64,000 bases of DNA from Oscillospiraceae bacterium (lineage in GTDB: Bacteria > Bacillota > Clostridia > Oscillospirales > Oscillospiraceae). A program made the position numbers and the translations under genes. Of the stretch, positions 1 to 10,379 are shown one piece after another; the stretch's first letter is position 1, and each line of letters begins with the position of its first letter. Where the stretch lies: the NCBI GenBank assembly GCA_009781515.1, contig WQXY01000002.1:78434-142433 (forward strand), read 5' to 3'. The notes beneath the pieces are model-generated. The model did no database searches, was not told the DNA's origin, and saw only the letters and a program-made list of their open reading frames with translations.

Positions 1-2
1 GC

Positions 3-443
3 TTCGGACATGCACAGCTCGGCGGCACCGCATCAACACTTGCAGCCATTGTCAATAAAAAACTCGGCGTTAAGGTTCGCGGCATTGAACTGAGCCTGCT
101 TCAACGCTGTGCTGCACATTTGGCATCACAAACTGACATCGACGAAGCATTTCTTGCGGGCAAATCCGCAGTCGAATTTGCAGTGTCGGGCGGCACGGGT
201 AAAATGGTCGCATTCAGCCGTGAAACAAAGGACGGAAAATACCACTGCGGCATCACATATCAGCCGCTCTCGATTTGTGCAAATACCGAAAAAAAAATCC
301 CACGTGAGTGGATTAATGAAAACGGCACATATGTCACGCAGGAGTTTATCGACTATGCACTGCCGCTAATTCAAGGTGAAAATGAACGCAAGCTCGAAAA
401 CAGCCTGCCCCGTTTTGCAAAACTCAAAAAAATAGTTGTGTAA
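3..443 (+). CDS. 6-phosphofructokinase (PPi-dependent type), C-terminal fragment, truncated at window start
   Basis: Frame 3 is open from base 3: FGHAQLGGTASTLAAIVNKKLGVKVRGIELSLLQRCAAHLASQTDIDEAFLAGKSAV..., resembling the C-terminal part of diphosphate-dependent phosphofructokinases. Confidence 0.75.
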   Translation, partial: FGHAQLGGTASTLAAIVNKKLGVKVRGIELSLLQRCAAHLASQTDIDEAFLAGKSAVEFAVSGGTGKMVAFSRETKDGKYHCGITYQPLSICANTEKKIPREWINENGTYVTQEFIDYALPLIQGENERKLENSLPRFAKLKKIVV

Positions 444-461
444 AGAAAGGAAATGAGAACA

Positions 462-1004
462 ATGAGTAAGCTAAAAGGAACAAAAACAGAAGCGAACCTG
501 CAAGAAGCGTTCGCGGGAGAGTCTCAAGCAAGAAATAAGTACACATATTTTGCATCAAGAGCAAGAAAAGACGGTTATGTTCAGGTAGCAAACATTTTTG
601 AAGAAACCGCAGAAAACGAAAAAGAACATGCAAAGCTGTGGTTTAAGCACCTTAGCGGTGGCGAAGTGCCCGACACAATGGAAAACCTGCTTGCAGCAGC
701 CGACGGTGAGAATTTTGAATGGACTTCAATGTATGCGGAGTTTGCAAAGGTTGCACGTGAAGAGGGCTTTACCGAAATCGCCGTGCAATTTGAACAGGTC
801 GGCGAGATTGAAAAAGAGCATGAGGAGCGTTACAGAACACTTCTTGCCAATATAAAAGACGGCAAAGTATTTGCACGTGACGAGGCTGAGCTGTGGCAAT
901 GCTCAAACTGCGGCAAAACCATAAAAGGCAAAGAAGCACCAAACCTTTGCCCGGTTTGCAAGCATCCGAAAGCATACTTCCAAATCAAAGCCGATAACTA
1001 TTAA
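462..1004 (+). CDS. Rubrerythrin family protein
   Basis: [38 protein letters not shown]...; diiron ExxH motifs and C-terminal rubredoxin-like CSNCGK...CPVCKHPK. Start at 462 preferred over 453 because of GAAAGGA spacing. Confidence 0.95.
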   Translation: MSKLKGTKTEANLQEAFAGESQARNKYTYFASRARKDGYVQVANIFEETAENEKEHAKLWFKHLSGGEVPDTMENLLAAADGENFEWTSMYAEFAKVAREEGFTEIAVQFEQVGEIEKEHEERYRTLLANIKDGKVFARDEAELWQCSNCGKTIKGKEAPNLCPVCKHPKAYFQIKADNY

Positions 1005-1010
1005 TAATCC

Positions 1011-1193
1011 ATGGAAAATACATCAGGGGAAAAGGTAGATTGTTTCCAATGTGCACATTTTGTTGTCACTTGGGACACGACGCACCCGAGAGCGTGTAAG
1101 CTCTTTGGGTTTAAGGGACTTACCATGCCGTCCATTACGGTTTTGAAGTCCTCGGGTGCCCCCTGTGAAGGTTTTACAAAGAAAAATAAATAA
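1011..1193 (+). CDS. Small conserved Cys-containing protein of unknown function
   Basis: 60-aa ORF VDCFQCAHFVVTWDTTHPRACKLFGFKGLTMPSITVLKSSGAPCEGF, tightly placed between genes; CxxC motif. Confidence 0.6.
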   Translation: MENTSGEKVDCFQCAHFVVTWDTTHPRACKLFGFKGLTMPSITVLKSSGAPCEGFTKKNK

Positions 1194-1208
1194 TAAGGGA
1201 GTAATGTA

Positions 1209-4200
1209 ATGACAAAACTGATAAATCACGGTTGGAATTTCTCTCTCGACGGCAGCCCGCCAAAGCCCGTAGATATACCGCATGACTGGCTGATAGGTGA
1301 CGCTCATAACCACTACAAAAGCGGTATCGGCAAGTACACCACTGCGCTTGATTTGGAAAAAAGCGACAATGCAGAAAAGGTCAGTCTCCGTTTTGACGGT
1401 GTATATATGGACAGCACCTTGCGTGTCAACGGCAAAACAGCGGGGGAGTGGAAATACGGATATACAACCTTTGAGTTTGACATTACAGACTTCATTACCT
1501 TTGAAAAACCAAATGAAATAGAACTCACGGTAAATTTTGACGGACAAAGCGCCCGCTGGTATACAGGCGCCGGAATTTACCGTGATGTTTGGCTTATAAC
1601 ACGAAATGCCAATCACTTTGTGCCCGACGGAATATATGTCACAACGGCACAAAAAGACGGAGTATGGACTTGGCAGGCGCAGGCGGAGGTAGTCTCTGAC
1701 GGGCGTCCTTATGAAGTGCTCCACACACTGGTAGACAGCGAACTTATTGAACCGTGGGATATTGATAATCCGCGATTGTATACACTGCGAAGTGAGCTTC
1801 TCGTCGAGGGGCAAATCACAGATACCGTAGAGCAGCGTATCGGCTTTAGAACCACGGAGTTTACAACAGACAGAGGCTTTTTCCTAAACGGCAAATATGT
1901 AAAAATCAAAGGCGTCTGTCAGCACCATGACCTCGGCTCACTCGGTGCGGCTTTTTACAAGGACGCAGCGAGGCGTCAGCTCGATATATTACGGGGCATG
2001 GGTGTCAACGCAATCCGCACCGCGCACAATCCTCCCGCCCCCGGACTTATGGACTTATGCGATGAAATGGGCTTTGTCGTAATGAGCGAGCTGACCGATA
2101 TCTGGCAGCGCGCAAAAACCCCCGGCGACTACTCAAGGTTTTTTGACGAGTGGGTGGACAAAGACGCCGCCTCATGGATAAGGCGTGACCGCAACCGTCC
2201 GAGTGTTATTTTATGGAGTGTCGGTAACGAAATACATGATACACATGTTGATTTTGACAAAGGCACGGCAACACTTCAAAGGCTGCTTGATTTAGTCAAA
2301 AAACATGACCCCGAAGTTAATGCACCCGCTACGCTTTGCTCAAACTACATGACATGGGAAAATACACAAAAATGCGTTGATTTGTTCAACATAATCGGCT
2401 ACAACTATAACGAAAACTTATACCATGACCACCACAAAAAATACCCGCACTGGGTCATCTACGGCGGAGAAACCTGCTCAACTTTGCAAAGCCGCGGCAT
2501 TTATCATTTTCCGCTCTCGCGCGCCGTGCTTGCCGACGACGACCTGCAATGCTCCTCACTCGGCAACACAACCACAAGTTGGGGTACAAAAAATGTACCC
2601 ACATGTATCCGCGACGACTTTGACGCTCCTTTTTCGCTCGGGCAGTTTGTATGGTCGGGTATTGATTACCTCGGCGAGCCGACGCCGTACCACACAAAAA
2701 ACTGCTACTTCGGTCAGGTGGATACAGCGGGCTTTGAAAAGGACTCTTACTATATCTTCAAAGCAGCGTGGACAGACTATAAAAAAGACCCGTTTGTGCA
2801 TGTATTCCCATACTGGGATTTCTCGCCGGGTCAGTTAATTGACGTGAGGGTGTGCTCAAATGCACCTCGCGTTTCGCTGTTTTTAGATGATGAAAAAATC
2901 GGAGATGCCGACCTTACGGGCGAGGAAAAATGGATAGCGAGTTGGCAAATCCCTTACAAAAAAGGCACGCTTACTGCAAAAGCATATGATGAAAACGGCA
3001 ATGACATCGCAACTCAAAAAAGAACTTCATTCGGTGATGTCAGTTCACTGAAAACAGAAACGCTCACTTACGGAGAGCTTGATTTTACAACCATAACAGC
3101 ACTCGACGCAGACGGAAATATAGTTGAAAACGCAAACTGCAGAGTAAATGTAACTGTAGATGAGGGCAGGCAACTCACGCTCGATAACGGGGACTCCACA
3201 GACTACGACTCATACCACGCCACGAGCCGCAGAATGTTCAGCGGAAAGTTGCTTTTAATCACAACAGCAAAGGCGAAATTTAGGCTTGAAATTGACACCA
3301 AAGACATTCCTATACGAAAGATAGAACTTTCATCAAGCGACGGCTCTGTCACAAACAACTCTGTCATTACGGCAAAAATCCACCCTGCAAATGCCACATA
3401 CAGCGACCTCGCATGGCGTCTGACAGATGCAGGCGGAATTGACAGCCCCATGGGAGCTTTGGAAATATCAAAAGACGGCTTTAGTGCGAGCTTAATGCCA
3501 AAAGGCGACGGCACGGGATATGTCCGCTGCTCCACACAAAACGGACTTAAGCACCCTGCAATAATAAGCGTCCTTGAAGCAAAGGTTACAGGACTCGGCG
3601 ACCCGTTCTTAAATCCGTATGAGTTTTTATCGGCAGGATTATACAATGCCTGCAACTTTGAGCCGGGCAGCGGCATCGACAGGGGAGTTGCAACAAGACG
3701 CCTTGATGAAACACATGTCGGATTTAAGGGAGTGGACTTCGGCTCATTCGGCTCGGACGAAATAACACTGTGGCTATTCCCAATGGGCGGCGACCCGTTT
3801 GAGTTTGAAATTTGGGAAGGTATGCCAAACGAAGACGGAGTTCTATTGCACACGGCATATTATGACAAAGGCTCAATCTGGAACACATACATAGAAGCAA
3901 GCTACAAGCTGCCGCGTCGCTTAAAGGGAGTTACAACTCTATGTCTTATCTTCCGTGACAAGGTGCATATAAAAGGCTTTGCATTTAAGAAACCAAACAA
4001 AGCATTTTCAAAGCTATATGCCGCCGAAAACGATTTGATATACGGGGACAACTTCAAAATTGCGGGCAAGTGCGTTGAGGGCATAGGAAATAATGTTTCT
4101 ATCACATACAATGACATGGACTTCGGCGAAAAAGGCGCAAATGAAGTGAGCTTGCGTTGGCGCTCGGCACTTTCCGAAAACTCGGTACGCATTGACTTTG

Positions 4201-4364
4201 AAAACGAAAAAGGCACGGTGACACAGATGCTCTCGCTTACCGGCTCAGGCGATTATAAAGATGTCACATATAAGCTAAGCGAGCCGCTTATCGGCAAGGG
4301 CAAGCTGATGTTTGTTTTCCTGCCGGGCTGCAATCTTGATATTGAAAGTATTGAGTTTAACTAA
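1209..4364 (+). CDS. Glycoside hydrolase family 2 (beta-galactosidase-like)
   Basis: 1051 aa; GH2 sugar-binding and TIM barrel features (VKIKGVCQHHDLGSLGAAF, NAIRTAHNPPAPGLMDLCDEMGF, LWSVGNEIHD); RBS AAGGGAG. C-terminal beta-sandwich extensions. Confidence 0.9.
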   Translation: MTKLINHGWNFSLDGSPPKPVDIPHDWLIGDAHNHYKSGIGKYTTALDLEKSDNAEKVSLRFDGVYMDSTLRVNGKTAGEWKYGYTTFEFDITDFITFEKPNEIELTVNFDGQSARWYTGAGIYRDVWLITRNANHFVPDGIYVTTAQKDGVWTWQAQAEVVSDGRPYEVLHTLVDSELIEPWDIDNPRLYTLRSELLVEGQITDTVEQRIGFRTTEFTTDRGFFLNGKYVKIKGVCQHHDLGSLGAAFYKDAARRQLDILRGMGVNAIRTAHNPPAPGLMDLCDEMGFVVMSELTDIWQRAKTPGDYSRFFDEWVDKDAASWIRRDRNRPSVILWSVGNEIHDTHVDFDKGTATLQRLLDLVKKHDPEVNAPATLCSNYMTWENTQKCVDLFNIIGYNYNENLYHDHHKKYPHWVIYGGETCSTLQSRGIYHFPLSRAVLADDDLQCSSLGNTTTSWGTKNVPTCIRDDFDAPFSLGQFVWSGIDYLGEPTPYHTKNCYFGQVDTAGFEKDSYYIFKAAWTDYKKDPFVHVFPYWDFSPGQLIDVRVCSNAPRVSLFLDDEKIGDADLTGEEKWIASWQIPYKKGTLTAKAYDENGNDIATQKRTSFGDVSSLKTETLTYGELDFTTITALDADGNIVENANCRVNVTVDEGRQLTLDNGDSTDYDSYHATSRRMFSGKLLLITTAKAKFRLEIDTKDIPIRKIELSSSDGSVTNNSVITAKIHPANATYSDLAWRLTDAGGIDSPMGALEISKDGFSASLMPKGDGTGYVRCSTQNGLKHPAIISVLEAKVTGLGDPFLNPYEFLSAGLYNACNFEPGSGIDRGVATRRLDETHVGFKGVDFGSFGSDEITLWLFPMGGDPFEFEIWEGMPNEDGVLLHTAYYDKGSIWNTYIEASYKLPRRLKGVTTLCLIFRDKVHIKGFAFKKPNKAFSKLYAAENDLIYGDNFKIAGKCVEGIGNNVSITYNDMDFGEKGANEVSLRWRSALSENSVRIDFENEKGTVTQMLSLTGSGDYKDVTYKLSEPLIGKGKLMFVFLPGCNLDIESIEFN

Positions 4365-4383
4365 AAAACAAAGGAGTTACCAT

Positions 4384-6798
4384 ATGAACCCGATTTTTGA
4401 CCACACATTACCGCTTGAAGAAAGAGTTAAATATCTCTTGGAGCAAATGACACTTGAAGAAAAAGTTGGACTGCTTCCGGCAAAGCAGGCGGCAATTCCG
4501 CGACTTGATATCGGAGAGTATCTTGTCGGAGCTGAGGGAGCGCACGGACTGCTTGTGCGTACATATTATGAGCAGTGGCCGGGCGGCAACTCCACGGTAT
4601 TTCCGCAACCGATAGGAATGTCATGCACATGGGACAAGGACCTGCTTTTCCGTATCGGTGATGTTATCAGCACGGAAGCGCGCATATGGTATGAAAAGCA
4701 CGAGCACAGACAATGGCTTACATTATGGTTCCCCACTATCGACATGGAGCGTGACCCGCGTTGGGGACGCAACGAAGAAGCCTACGGTGAAGACCCGCAC
4801 CTCGCAGGAAAGCTTGCGGCATCACTCATACGCGGAGTGCAGGGCGACCACCCGTACTATCTGAAAACATCATGTGCACCAAAGCATTTTTACGGAAATA
4901 ATGTAGAAAAAAACCGCGGCAGCACATCAACAAACTTGACAGAGCGGCTCAAGCATGAATACTACCTAAAAGTCTTTAAGTATGCTTTTGTTGAGGGACG
5001 TGCTCATTCGCTTATGACCGCATATAACGAAATAAACGGCGTGCCGTGCATAGGCAACCCCGAAAACCTCACATTGGTTAAAGGTGAGTGGGGCTGCGAC
5101 GGGCATATAGTCAGTGACGGCGATGACCTGCTTCAAACAATTACACTTCATAAATATTGCGAAACCCCCGCACAGGCGATAACACTCGCACTTAAAAACG
5201 GAGTTGACTGTTTCCCCGAGCAAAAAACCGAAAATGTCACAAACGCGGCTCTTGACGCAGTCAAAGAGGGGCTGCTCACAGAAGAAGACATAGACCGCGC
5301 GGTAGGTAACACACTTCGCTCACGCTTCCGCTTGGGACAGTTTGACCCGGATAAAGTAAATCCGTATTCAAAAATCAGCAAGGACAAACTGTGCGGAACT
5401 GAACACTCCGCAGTGGCACTCGAAGCCGCGCAAAAAGCCGTGGTACTTCTCAAAAATGACGGAATGTTACCGCTCAATGCAAAAGGACGCGGCGGCATTT
5501 TAATGCTTGGTGATTTGGCTGAGAACAATCTGCCCGACTGGTACTCCGGCAAGCCGCCTCACGTGGTAACGCCACTTAGTGCAATCAGGAAAAAGACGTC
5601 AAAGAGCAAAGTAAAAGCGCTCGGCGTCCATGATTTATGTGTGCTCTACAGCAACTCAAATGATGCATGGCTTCGTGTCGGTGAAAAAGGCACGGTTTCA
5701 TTTGACGGTGACGAGGATACACGTTCGGTATTTGAAGAAATTGACTGGGGCTTTAACGCAGTTTCATACCGTGATGTCGAAACCAAAAAGTACCTTAACC
5801 TTATAAATGACCCGAATAATGAGGGTGGATTTACATTAGCATGTACAGCAGATGCAGTATGGGGCTGGTTTACAATGGAGCAGTTTATGCGTGATGAAAT
5901 CACAGGAAAGCTCCTGCCAAACAGCCATACTTTCGGAACCCGTTACAAACCCGAAGAATGTGAAAAAATTGATGCTCTGATGACAAATCTGAGGTCGGAT
6001 ATTATCACCAATGCCATGGCGCCGATTATACATGAGGCGAAAAAGACTGAAACAGTTATAATTACACTCGGAAACCACCCGCTTATTAACGGGCGTGAAT
6101 GTTTCGACCGTCCGTCAATCAACTTCCCCAAGCGTTGGGAAAGACTTATTAATTCGGTTTGCGATGTCAATGATAATGTCATATTGGTGCTCATCGCAGG
6201 ATATCCTTACGCATTCCCGAAGTTTGAAAACCTTTTCCGTGCAATACTATACACCGCTCACGGTGAGCAGGATGTCGGTTCGGGACTTGCAGATGTAATC
6301 TTTGGTGACTACAACCCCGCAGGCAGAACGTCAATGACATGGTATTTGTCTGAAAACGACCTGCCCGATATTAACGATTACGATATCATTAACAAGCCGC
6401 GCACATACATGTACTTTGAAAAACCCGTGCAGTTCCCGTTTGGTCACGGACTGAGCTACACCACATTTGAATATTCAAACCTTAAGGCTACGCCGAAAGG
6501 TGAGGGATATGCCGTAACATGTGATGTGACAAACATAGGAAAGGCAGACGGTGACGAGGTTGTGCAGCTTTATCTGACACTCTTAGGTACACCGATAAAA
6601 GCACCGGTACGCAGGCTTTGCGGCTTCGAGCGTATTAATCTTCAAAAAGGCGAAACAAAATCAGTTGCATTTGAAGTATCAAACGAATATACAAACTTGT
6701 ATGACGAAGAGGGTGGAGCATTTACGGTAAAGCCGCAGAGTATAATCTTCGCAGCAGGCGCTTCAAGCAAGGATATTAGAGTAAGCACAACTGTATAA
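4384..6798 (+). CDS. Glycoside hydrolase family 3 (beta-glucosidase-like)
   Basis: EERVKYLLEQMTLEEKVGLL, WFPTIDMERDPRWGRNEEAYGEDPHLAG, SDGDDLLQ, FPFGHGLSYTTFEYSNL. ORF track start 4312 overlaps the upstream gene; ATG 4384 has AAAGGAG upstream. Confidence 0.92.
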   Translation: MNPIFDHTLPLEERVKYLLEQMTLEEKVGLLPAKQAAIPRLDIGEYLVGAEGAHGLLVRTYYEQWPGGNSTVFPQPIGMSCTWDKDLLFRIGDVISTEARIWYEKHEHRQWLTLWFPTIDMERDPRWGRNEEAYGEDPHLAGKLAASLIRGVQGDHPYYLKTSCAPKHFYGNNVEKNRGSTSTNLTERLKHEYYLKVFKYAFVEGRAHSLMTAYNEINGVPCIGNPENLTLVKGEWGCDGHIVSDGDDLLQTITLHKYCETPAQAITLALKNGVDCFPEQKTENVTNAALDAVKEGLLTEEDIDRAVGNTLRSRFRLGQFDPDKVNPYSKISKDKLCGTEHSAVALEAAQKAVVLLKNDGMLPLNAKGRGGILMLGDLAENNLPDWYSGKPPHVVTPLSAIRKKTSKSKVKALGVHDLCVLYSNSNDAWLRVGEKGTVSFDGDEDTRSVFEEIDWGFNAVSYRDVETKKYLNLINDPNNEGGFTLACTADAVWGWFTMEQFMRDEITGKLLPNSHTFGTRYKPEECEKIDALMTNLRSDIITNAMAPIIHEAKKTETVIITLGNHPLINGRECFDRPSINFPKRWERLINSVCDVNDNVILVLIAGYPYAFPKFENLFRAILYTAHGEQDVGSGLADVIFGDYNPAGRTSMTWYLSENDLPDINDYDIINKPRTYMYFEKPVQFPFGHGLSYTTFEYSNLKATPKGEGYAVTCDVTNIGKADGDEVVQLYLTLLGTPIKAPVRRLCGFERINLQKGETKSVAFEVSNEYTNLYDEEGGAFTVKPQSIIFAAGASSKDIRVSTTV

Positions 6799-6819
6799 GC
6801 ATAGAAAGGACTATAAAAC

Positions 6820-9018
6820 ATGAAATTTACTGATGGATATTGGATGCCAAAGCCGGGAGTTACTGTCTACGGCTGTGCAGAAATACGTGATATAAGCTTT
6901 ACTGAAAACAAACTGACGGCGTTTATTGCCCCCTTTGAAGTGCATCACAGGGGTCAGACTCTTGCAGGGCCGCTTTTGACGCTTGAACTCACAGCGCCCC
7001 GTGAGGACATCATCGGAGTCAAGCTTTATCATTACAAAAACGCAATGCCCGAAAAGCCCGCATTTGAGCTGACGCTCTCACCGCAGAAGATGATATTTGA
7101 AGAAAGCGAAAGTGCCTACACTGTTCGGGCAGGCAAAATGGAAGCTGTTTTGTCAAAAGGCAGGTTTGCACTGACAATAAACTATGACGGCAAAAAGCTT
7201 ATCCGCTCAGACTATAAACAAGCGGCATATCTGACCACAAATGACGGGCCGTTTTTCAGAGACAGGCTCGACATCGGCGTTGACGAATATATCTACGGAC
7301 TTGGTGAGCGCTTTACACCGTTTGTCAAAAACGGGCAAAGTGTGGATATTTGGAATGAAGACGGCGGAACATCATCGGATATCGCGTACAAAAATATCCC
7401 GTTTCATATATCCTCAAAAGGCTATGGCGTGTTTGTCGACCACCCCGAATGTGTCAGCTATGAAATTGCTACGGAGTCAGCCTCAAGAATACAGTTTTCT
7501 GTCGCAGGCGAGGAGCTGAGCTACTATGTTGTCGGCGGAGGAAGTGCAAAAGCCGCAATATCAAATTACTGCAAGCTGACAGGTATGCCTCCGATGCCTC
7601 CCGCATGGTCATTCGGACTGTGGCTGTCAACTTCATTTACAACAAACTATGACGAAAAGACGGTAAACAGCTTTATCGACGGAATGAACGAGCGCGAAAT
7701 ACCGCTGTCCGTATTCCATTATGACTGCTTCTGGATGAAAGAATACGAGTGGTGTAACTTCGCATGGGACCCGGCAATGTTCCCCGAGCCGCAGGCAATG
7801 TTAAAACGCCTGCATGATAAGGGACTTCGTGTTTGCGTTTGGATAAACTCATACATAGGTCAAAAATCCCCGCTCTATGACGAAGCTGCCGAAAAAGGCT
7901 ACCTGCTAAAGCGTCCAAACGGCAAGCCATGGCAGTGGGACCGCTGGCAGCCGGGAATGGGACTTGTCGACTTTACAAATCCCGATGCAACGGCTTGGTA
8001 TGAAAGCAAGCTTGAAGCCTTGGTCGACATGGGTGTTGACTGCTTTAAGACAGACTTCGGAGAGCGTATTCCGACAGAAGATGTCGTATGGTTTGACGGC
8101 ACAGACCCTCAAAAAATGCATAACTACTACGCCTTTATATATAATAAGGTTGTATTTGAGTTCTTGGAGCGGAAAAAAGGCAAAGGTAATGCAGTGCTCT
8201 TTGCACGCAGTGCCACAACGGGCGGTCAGCAGTTCCCCGTGCATTGGGGCGGTGACTGCGAAGCAACATTCTCGGCAATGGCAGAGTCACTTCGCGGCGG
8301 ACTTTCGCTTGCAGCCTGCGGCTTTGTATTTTGGAGCCATGATATCGGAGGTTTTGAGCATACGGCAACAGCGGATGTTTACAAACGCTGGATAGCTTTC
8401 GGACTTTTCTCAACACATTCGAGACTTCACGGCAGCAGCTCATACAGAGTGCCGTGGCTTTATGACGAGGAGTCTGTCGAAGTGCTGCGCCGCTTCACAA
8501 AAACCAAAAACTCGCTGATGCCGTATCTTTTTGCACAGTCTGTCAAAGCTACGCAAACAGGAGTTCCGGTAATGCGTCCTATGGTACTTGAATATCCCGA
8601 CGACCCGATGTGTTTTACACTTGACAAACAGTACATGTTTGGCGATAGTATACTTGTAGCTCCGGTATTCCATGAAGACGGGCACTGTGATGTATACCTG
8701 CCCAATGGCAAATATACAAACTTCTTTACAAGAGAAGTTGTAGACGGCGGCAGGCTTATAAGCGGCACTTACGACTACATGACGCTGCCTGTGTTTGTCC
8801 GTGAGAACACCCTGCTTGCAATGGGTCGTGATGACACAGCCGAGTATGACTATCACGAAAACGTAACAATCCGTGCCTATAATGTAACCGAAGCTTCAAT
8901 CGAACTTTTTGACAAGCTCGGAAACAAACAGGCAACGGTTACGGCAAAGCTTGAGAGTGGCGAGGTTCGTTTTAATGTGGACGGCAACGCTCCCGGAATA
9001 AAATTTGAAACAATGTAA
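6820..9018 (+). CDS. Glycoside hydrolase family 31 (alpha-xylosidase/alpha-glucosidase-like)
   Basis: 732 aa; GLGERFTPFVKNGQSVDIWNEDGG, GMPPMPPAWSFGLWLS, GVDCFKTDFGERIPTDV-type nucleophile motif, FWSHDIGGFE. Confidence 0.92.
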   Translation: MKFTDGYWMPKPGVTVYGCAEIRDISFTENKLTAFIAPFEVHHRGQTLAGPLLTLELTAPREDIIGVKLYHYKNAMPEKPAFELTLSPQKMIFEESESAYTVRAGKMEAVLSKGRFALTINYDGKKLIRSDYKQAAYLTTNDGPFFRDRLDIGVDEYIYGLGERFTPFVKNGQSVDIWNEDGGTSSDIAYKNIPFHISSKGYGVFVDHPECVSYEIATESASRIQFSVAGEELSYYVVGGGSAKAAISNYCKLTGMPPMPPAWSFGLWLSTSFTTNYDEKTVNSFIDGMNEREIPLSVFHYDCFWMKEYEWCNFAWDPAMFPEPQAMLKRLHDKGLRVCVWINSYIGQKSPLYDEAAEKGYLLKRPNGKPWQWDRWQPGMGLVDFTNPDATAWYESKLEALVDMGVDCFKTDFGERIPTEDVVWFDGTDPQKMHNYYAFIYNKVVFEFLERKKGKGNAVLFARSATTGGQQFPVHWGGDCEATFSAMAESLRGGLSLAACGFVFWSHDIGGFEHTATADVYKRWIAFGLFSTHSRLHGSSSYRVPWLYDEESVEVLRRFTKTKNSLMPYLFAQSVKATQTGVPVMRPMVLEYPDDPMCFTLDKQYMFGDSILVAPVFHEDGHCDVYLPNGKYTNFFTREVVDGGRLISGTYDYMTLPVFVRENTLLAMGRDDTAEYDYHENVTIRAYNVTEASIELFDKLGNKQATVTAKLESGEVRFNVDGNAPGIKFETM

Positions 9019-9060
9019 ATCCCCTCCGTTGGAGGGGTGCCGCAGAGCGGCGGGGTGGTC
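9019..9060. repeat. Dispersed repeat family B, inverse orientation
   Basis: ATCCCCTCCGTTGGAGGGGTGCCGCAGAGCGGCGGGGTGGTC; reverse complement matches the 19437/30158 layout. Confidence 0.7.
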
Positions 9061-9079
9061 ATAATGGAGGAATGTAAAT

Positions 9080-10327
9080 ATGATTAAGCTTCGGATTTTC
9101 TGTATTATTTTAGCTGTGATTTTATGTTTTGCGGTGCTTGCAGCGTGTAACGATGACAATACGGACGACCCGACACCCGGCACGGGCGACCCCGTGGGAA
9201 CACCGGACGGCTCATCGCCGGACACACCGCAGCTTCCCCTCGGTGAAATGCGGGATATTTCCACAATGGAACTTGTGCATGATATGGGTATCGGCATAAA
9301 CCTCGGAAACACCTTGGAAGCCACAGGGTCTTGGATAAGAGGTTATTTGGTCATGCAATACGAAATGGCATGGGGCAGCCCTATTATCACTGAGGACTTA
9401 ATCAAGGGTTACGCCGACGCAGGGTTTGGTGTTGTTCGTATTCCTGTTGCATGGTCAAACCTTATGGATGATGATTATACAATTTCGCCCGAGCTCATGG
9501 AGCGTGTTGCCGAAATTACCGATTGGGTACTTAAATATGACATGTATGCCATAGTAAACATACATTGGGACGGCGGTTGGTGGGACGATTTCCCCACAGA
9601 GTACGACGAATGTATGAAAAAGTTCACGAGAATTTGGGAACAGATTTGTGAGCATTTTAAGCATTACGGCGATAAACTGATGCTTGAGTCTGCCAATGAA
9701 GAGCTCGGTTGGAACTCCATGTGGAACCGTTGGAGCGGAAATGATAATGGAAAAGCGGAGTCCTATGCCTTGGTGGCTGACATAAACCAGACCTTTGTAG
9801 ACCTTGTCCGTGCTTCGGGCGGTAACAATGACAAGCGGCATCTTCTTATCGCAGGTTACCATACCGATGTTGAGCTGACCTGTGACCCGCTTTTTGAAAT
9901 GCCAAATGACCCCGCAAACCGCTGTGCGGTGTCCGTGCATTATTACACACCTCCGACCTTTGCAATTTTGGAAGAGGATGCAAGTTGGGGCAAGATGCGC
10001 ATGGACTGGGGAACGGACAGTGATTACCGTGAGCTAAACAGGCTTATGGATTTAACAAAGGAAACCTTTATAGATAACGGAATTCCCGTCATATTCGGCG
10101 AGTTTGGTTCACCAAGAGCTGCGCTCAAAGATGAGGGAGCGGTATTTACTTACATCACAGCAGTTGCGGAAGCGATTTTTGTGCGCGGAATGTGTCCGGT
10201 ATTGTGGGATATTACAATCAGCGAAATCCCCGAGCAGGGTGTCTTTTTCAGCCGCAGCACATTTAAGATGATAGACCCGCTTATGGAAGCAAGATTTAGA
10301 GAAATCGCAGAAATGGAGCGCAGCTAA
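9080..10327 (+). CDS. Glycoside hydrolase family 5 lipoprotein (endoglucanase/xyloglucanase-like)
   Basis: Lipobox ...VLAAC; GIGINLGNTLEATGSW, GFGVVRIPVAWSN, NIHWDGGWWDDF, ESANEELGWN, PVIFGEFGS. Confidence 0.92.
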   Translation: MIKLRIFCIILAVILCFAVLAACNDDNTDDPTPGTGDPVGTPDGSSPDTPQLPLGEMRDISTMELVHDMGIGINLGNTLEATGSWIRGYLVMQYEMAWGSPIITEDLIKGYADAGFGVVRIPVAWSNLMDDDYTISPELMERVAEITDWVLKYDMYAIVNIHWDGGWWDDFPTEYDECMKKFTRIWEQICEHFKHYGDKLMLESANEELGWNSMWNRWSGNDNGKAESYALVADINQTFVDLVRASGGNNDKRHLLIAGYHTDVELTCDPLFEMPNDPANRCAVSVHYYTPPTFAILEEDASWGKMRMDWGTDSDYRELNRLMDLTKETFIDNGIPVIFGEFGSPRAALKDEGAVFTYITAVAEAIFVRGMCPVLWDITISEIPEQGVFFSRSTFKMIDPLMEARFREIAEMERS

Positions 10328-10379
10328 GGGGTGGCACGTAGTGCCGGGTAAAAAAGGAAGCAAGGGGGAAAAGTCTTTC

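Noticed and set aside
1023-1814. 263-aa minus-strand ORF
   Set aside because: Overlaps the start of the well-supported GH2 gene and the small upstream gene; no recognisable domain; shadow ORF.
3203-3853. 216-aa minus-strand ORF (also 57356-57916 plus, 15253-15813 minus, 11105-11647 minus)
   Set aside because: All antisense to conserved genes with low-complexity shadow composition.
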